A stretch of 5,834 nt of DNA, taken from Nocardioides sp. GTDB taxonomy: Bacteria > Actinomycetota > Actinomycetes > Propionibacteriales > Nocardioidaceae. The stretch covers positions 1 to 5,834 of the forward strand of contig JAHEXO010000164.1 of NCBI GenBank assembly GCA_023252065.1, read 5' to 3'. The notes beneath the pieces were generated by a model. That model worked only from the letters and a program-made list of their open reading frames with translations, searched no databases and was not told where the DNA came from. The position numbers and the translations under genes were made by a program. Positions 5,441 to 5,834 of the stretch are shown here, piece by piece (positions within the stretch are counted from its first letter, which is position 1; each line of letters starts with the position of its first letter).

Positions 5441-5834
5441 GTGCTCCTCGCCTTCGACACGGCCACGCCCTTCGTGACCGTCGCCCTCCACGACGGCGAG
5501 GACGTCGTCGCCGAGCGCCGCTCGGAGCAGCGGATGAAGCACGGCGAGCAGCTCGCGCCCCTGATCCAGGTGGTGCTGGCCGACGCCGGCATCGTCCGCC
5601 AGGACCTCACCGCGATCGCGGTCGGCACCGGCCCCGGTCCGTTCACCGGCCTCCGGGTCGGTCTGGTCACCGCGCGCACGCTCGCGTTCGTCCTCGAGAT
5701 CCCGGTGTACGGCATGTGCTCCCTCGACGTGCTCGCCGTCGAGGCCGCGCACGGCGACGACCCGGTGGCCCGCGACTTCGTGGTCGCCACCGATGCGCGA
5801 CGCAAGGAGGTCTACCTCGCCTCCTACGACGACC
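5441..5834 (+). CDS. tsaB: TsaB, t6A synthesis scaffold subunit, 5' part
   Basis: 131 codons are visible from a GTG start to the right edge; family members are usually about 210-240 residues, so the C-terminal part is missing. TsaB is the inactive ASKHA-fold partner that binds TsaD and TsaE in the cytosolic complex that installs threonylcarbamoyl on tRNA A37. Evidence is the opening MLLAFDTATPFVTVAL, HGEQLAPLI at residues 36-44, the hallmark GTGPGPFTGLRVGL at about 66-79, IPVYGM followed by the SLDVLA helix, and DARRKEVY near the visible end. The GTG is chosen because the LAFDTATP strand begins at once and the gap to the upstream stop is only ten bases. In related actinobacteria, rimI and tsaD follow; they would lie beyond the window. 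Confidence 0.95.
   Translation, partial: MLLAFDTATPFVTVALHDGEDVVAERRSEQRMKHGEQLAPLIQVVLADAGIVRQDLTAIAVGTGPGPFTGLRVGLVTARTLAFVLEIPVYGMCSLDVLAVEAAHGDDPVARDFVVATDARRKEVYLASYDD

Noticed and set aside
4666..5805. 379-codon minus-strand open frame across the metallophosphoesterase and tsaB
   Set aside because: Low-complexity shadow of two genes with intact catalytic motifs on the plus strand; long antisense frames are expected at this GC content.
1..5834. Recurring GACG/CGTCG runs that suggest short repeats or an array
   Set aside because: They follow codon periodicity (Asp, Val, Ala and Arg codons ending in C or G), with no regular spacing or conserved unit longer than a few bases.

Overview
The window comes from a very GC-rich chromosome (by eye about 70 percent or more). 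Almost every third codon position is G or C, which leaves long meaningless open frames on both strands. Protein families and gene order point to an actinobacterium. The motif style and the leaderless-type starts fit Nocardioidaceae or a relative, but that placement is inference, not something the sequence proves. I see no mobile element, tRNA, rRNA or CRISPR array. Coding density is near complete, and no gap exceeds about 50 bases.

Layout, left to right. (1) 1-940, plus strand: the C-terminal two thirds of a bifunctional NAD(P)HX repair enzyme (NnrE epimerase tail plus complete NnrD dehydratase), cut by the left edge. (2) 941-991: a short gap with a GC hairpin and a likely leaderless promoter for alr. 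(3) 992-4124, plus strand: a tight operon of alanine racemase (alr), a membrane-anchored alpha/beta hydrolase, and a GNAT acetyltransferase fused to TsaE. Both junctions are four-base ATGA overlaps. (4) 4114-4656, minus strand: a Nudix hydrolase that converges on tsaE with an 11-base coding overlap, under a perfect small hairpin that covers both stop codons. (5) 4657-4689: a 33-base divergent promoter region. (6) 4690-5430, plus strand: a class III cyclic-nucleotide-phosphodiesterase-like metallophosphoesterase. (7) 5441 to the right edge: the N-terminal part of TsaB, with a candidate promoter whose -10 box begins in the previous gene's stop codon.

How the genes fit together. The backbone nnr - alr - (hydrolase) - tsaE - tsaB is the well-known actinobacterial cluster. 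It links metabolite repair, D-alanine supply for peptidoglycan, and synthesis of the universal tRNA modification t6A, in which TsaE and TsaB work with TsaD and TsaC. Two things depart from the plain version: a GNAT domain is fused to the front of TsaE, and a divergent Nudix/metallophosphoesterase pair sits between tsaE and tsaB. I found no evidence of a wholly new system. These departures and the compact regulatory signals are the points most worth a second look.
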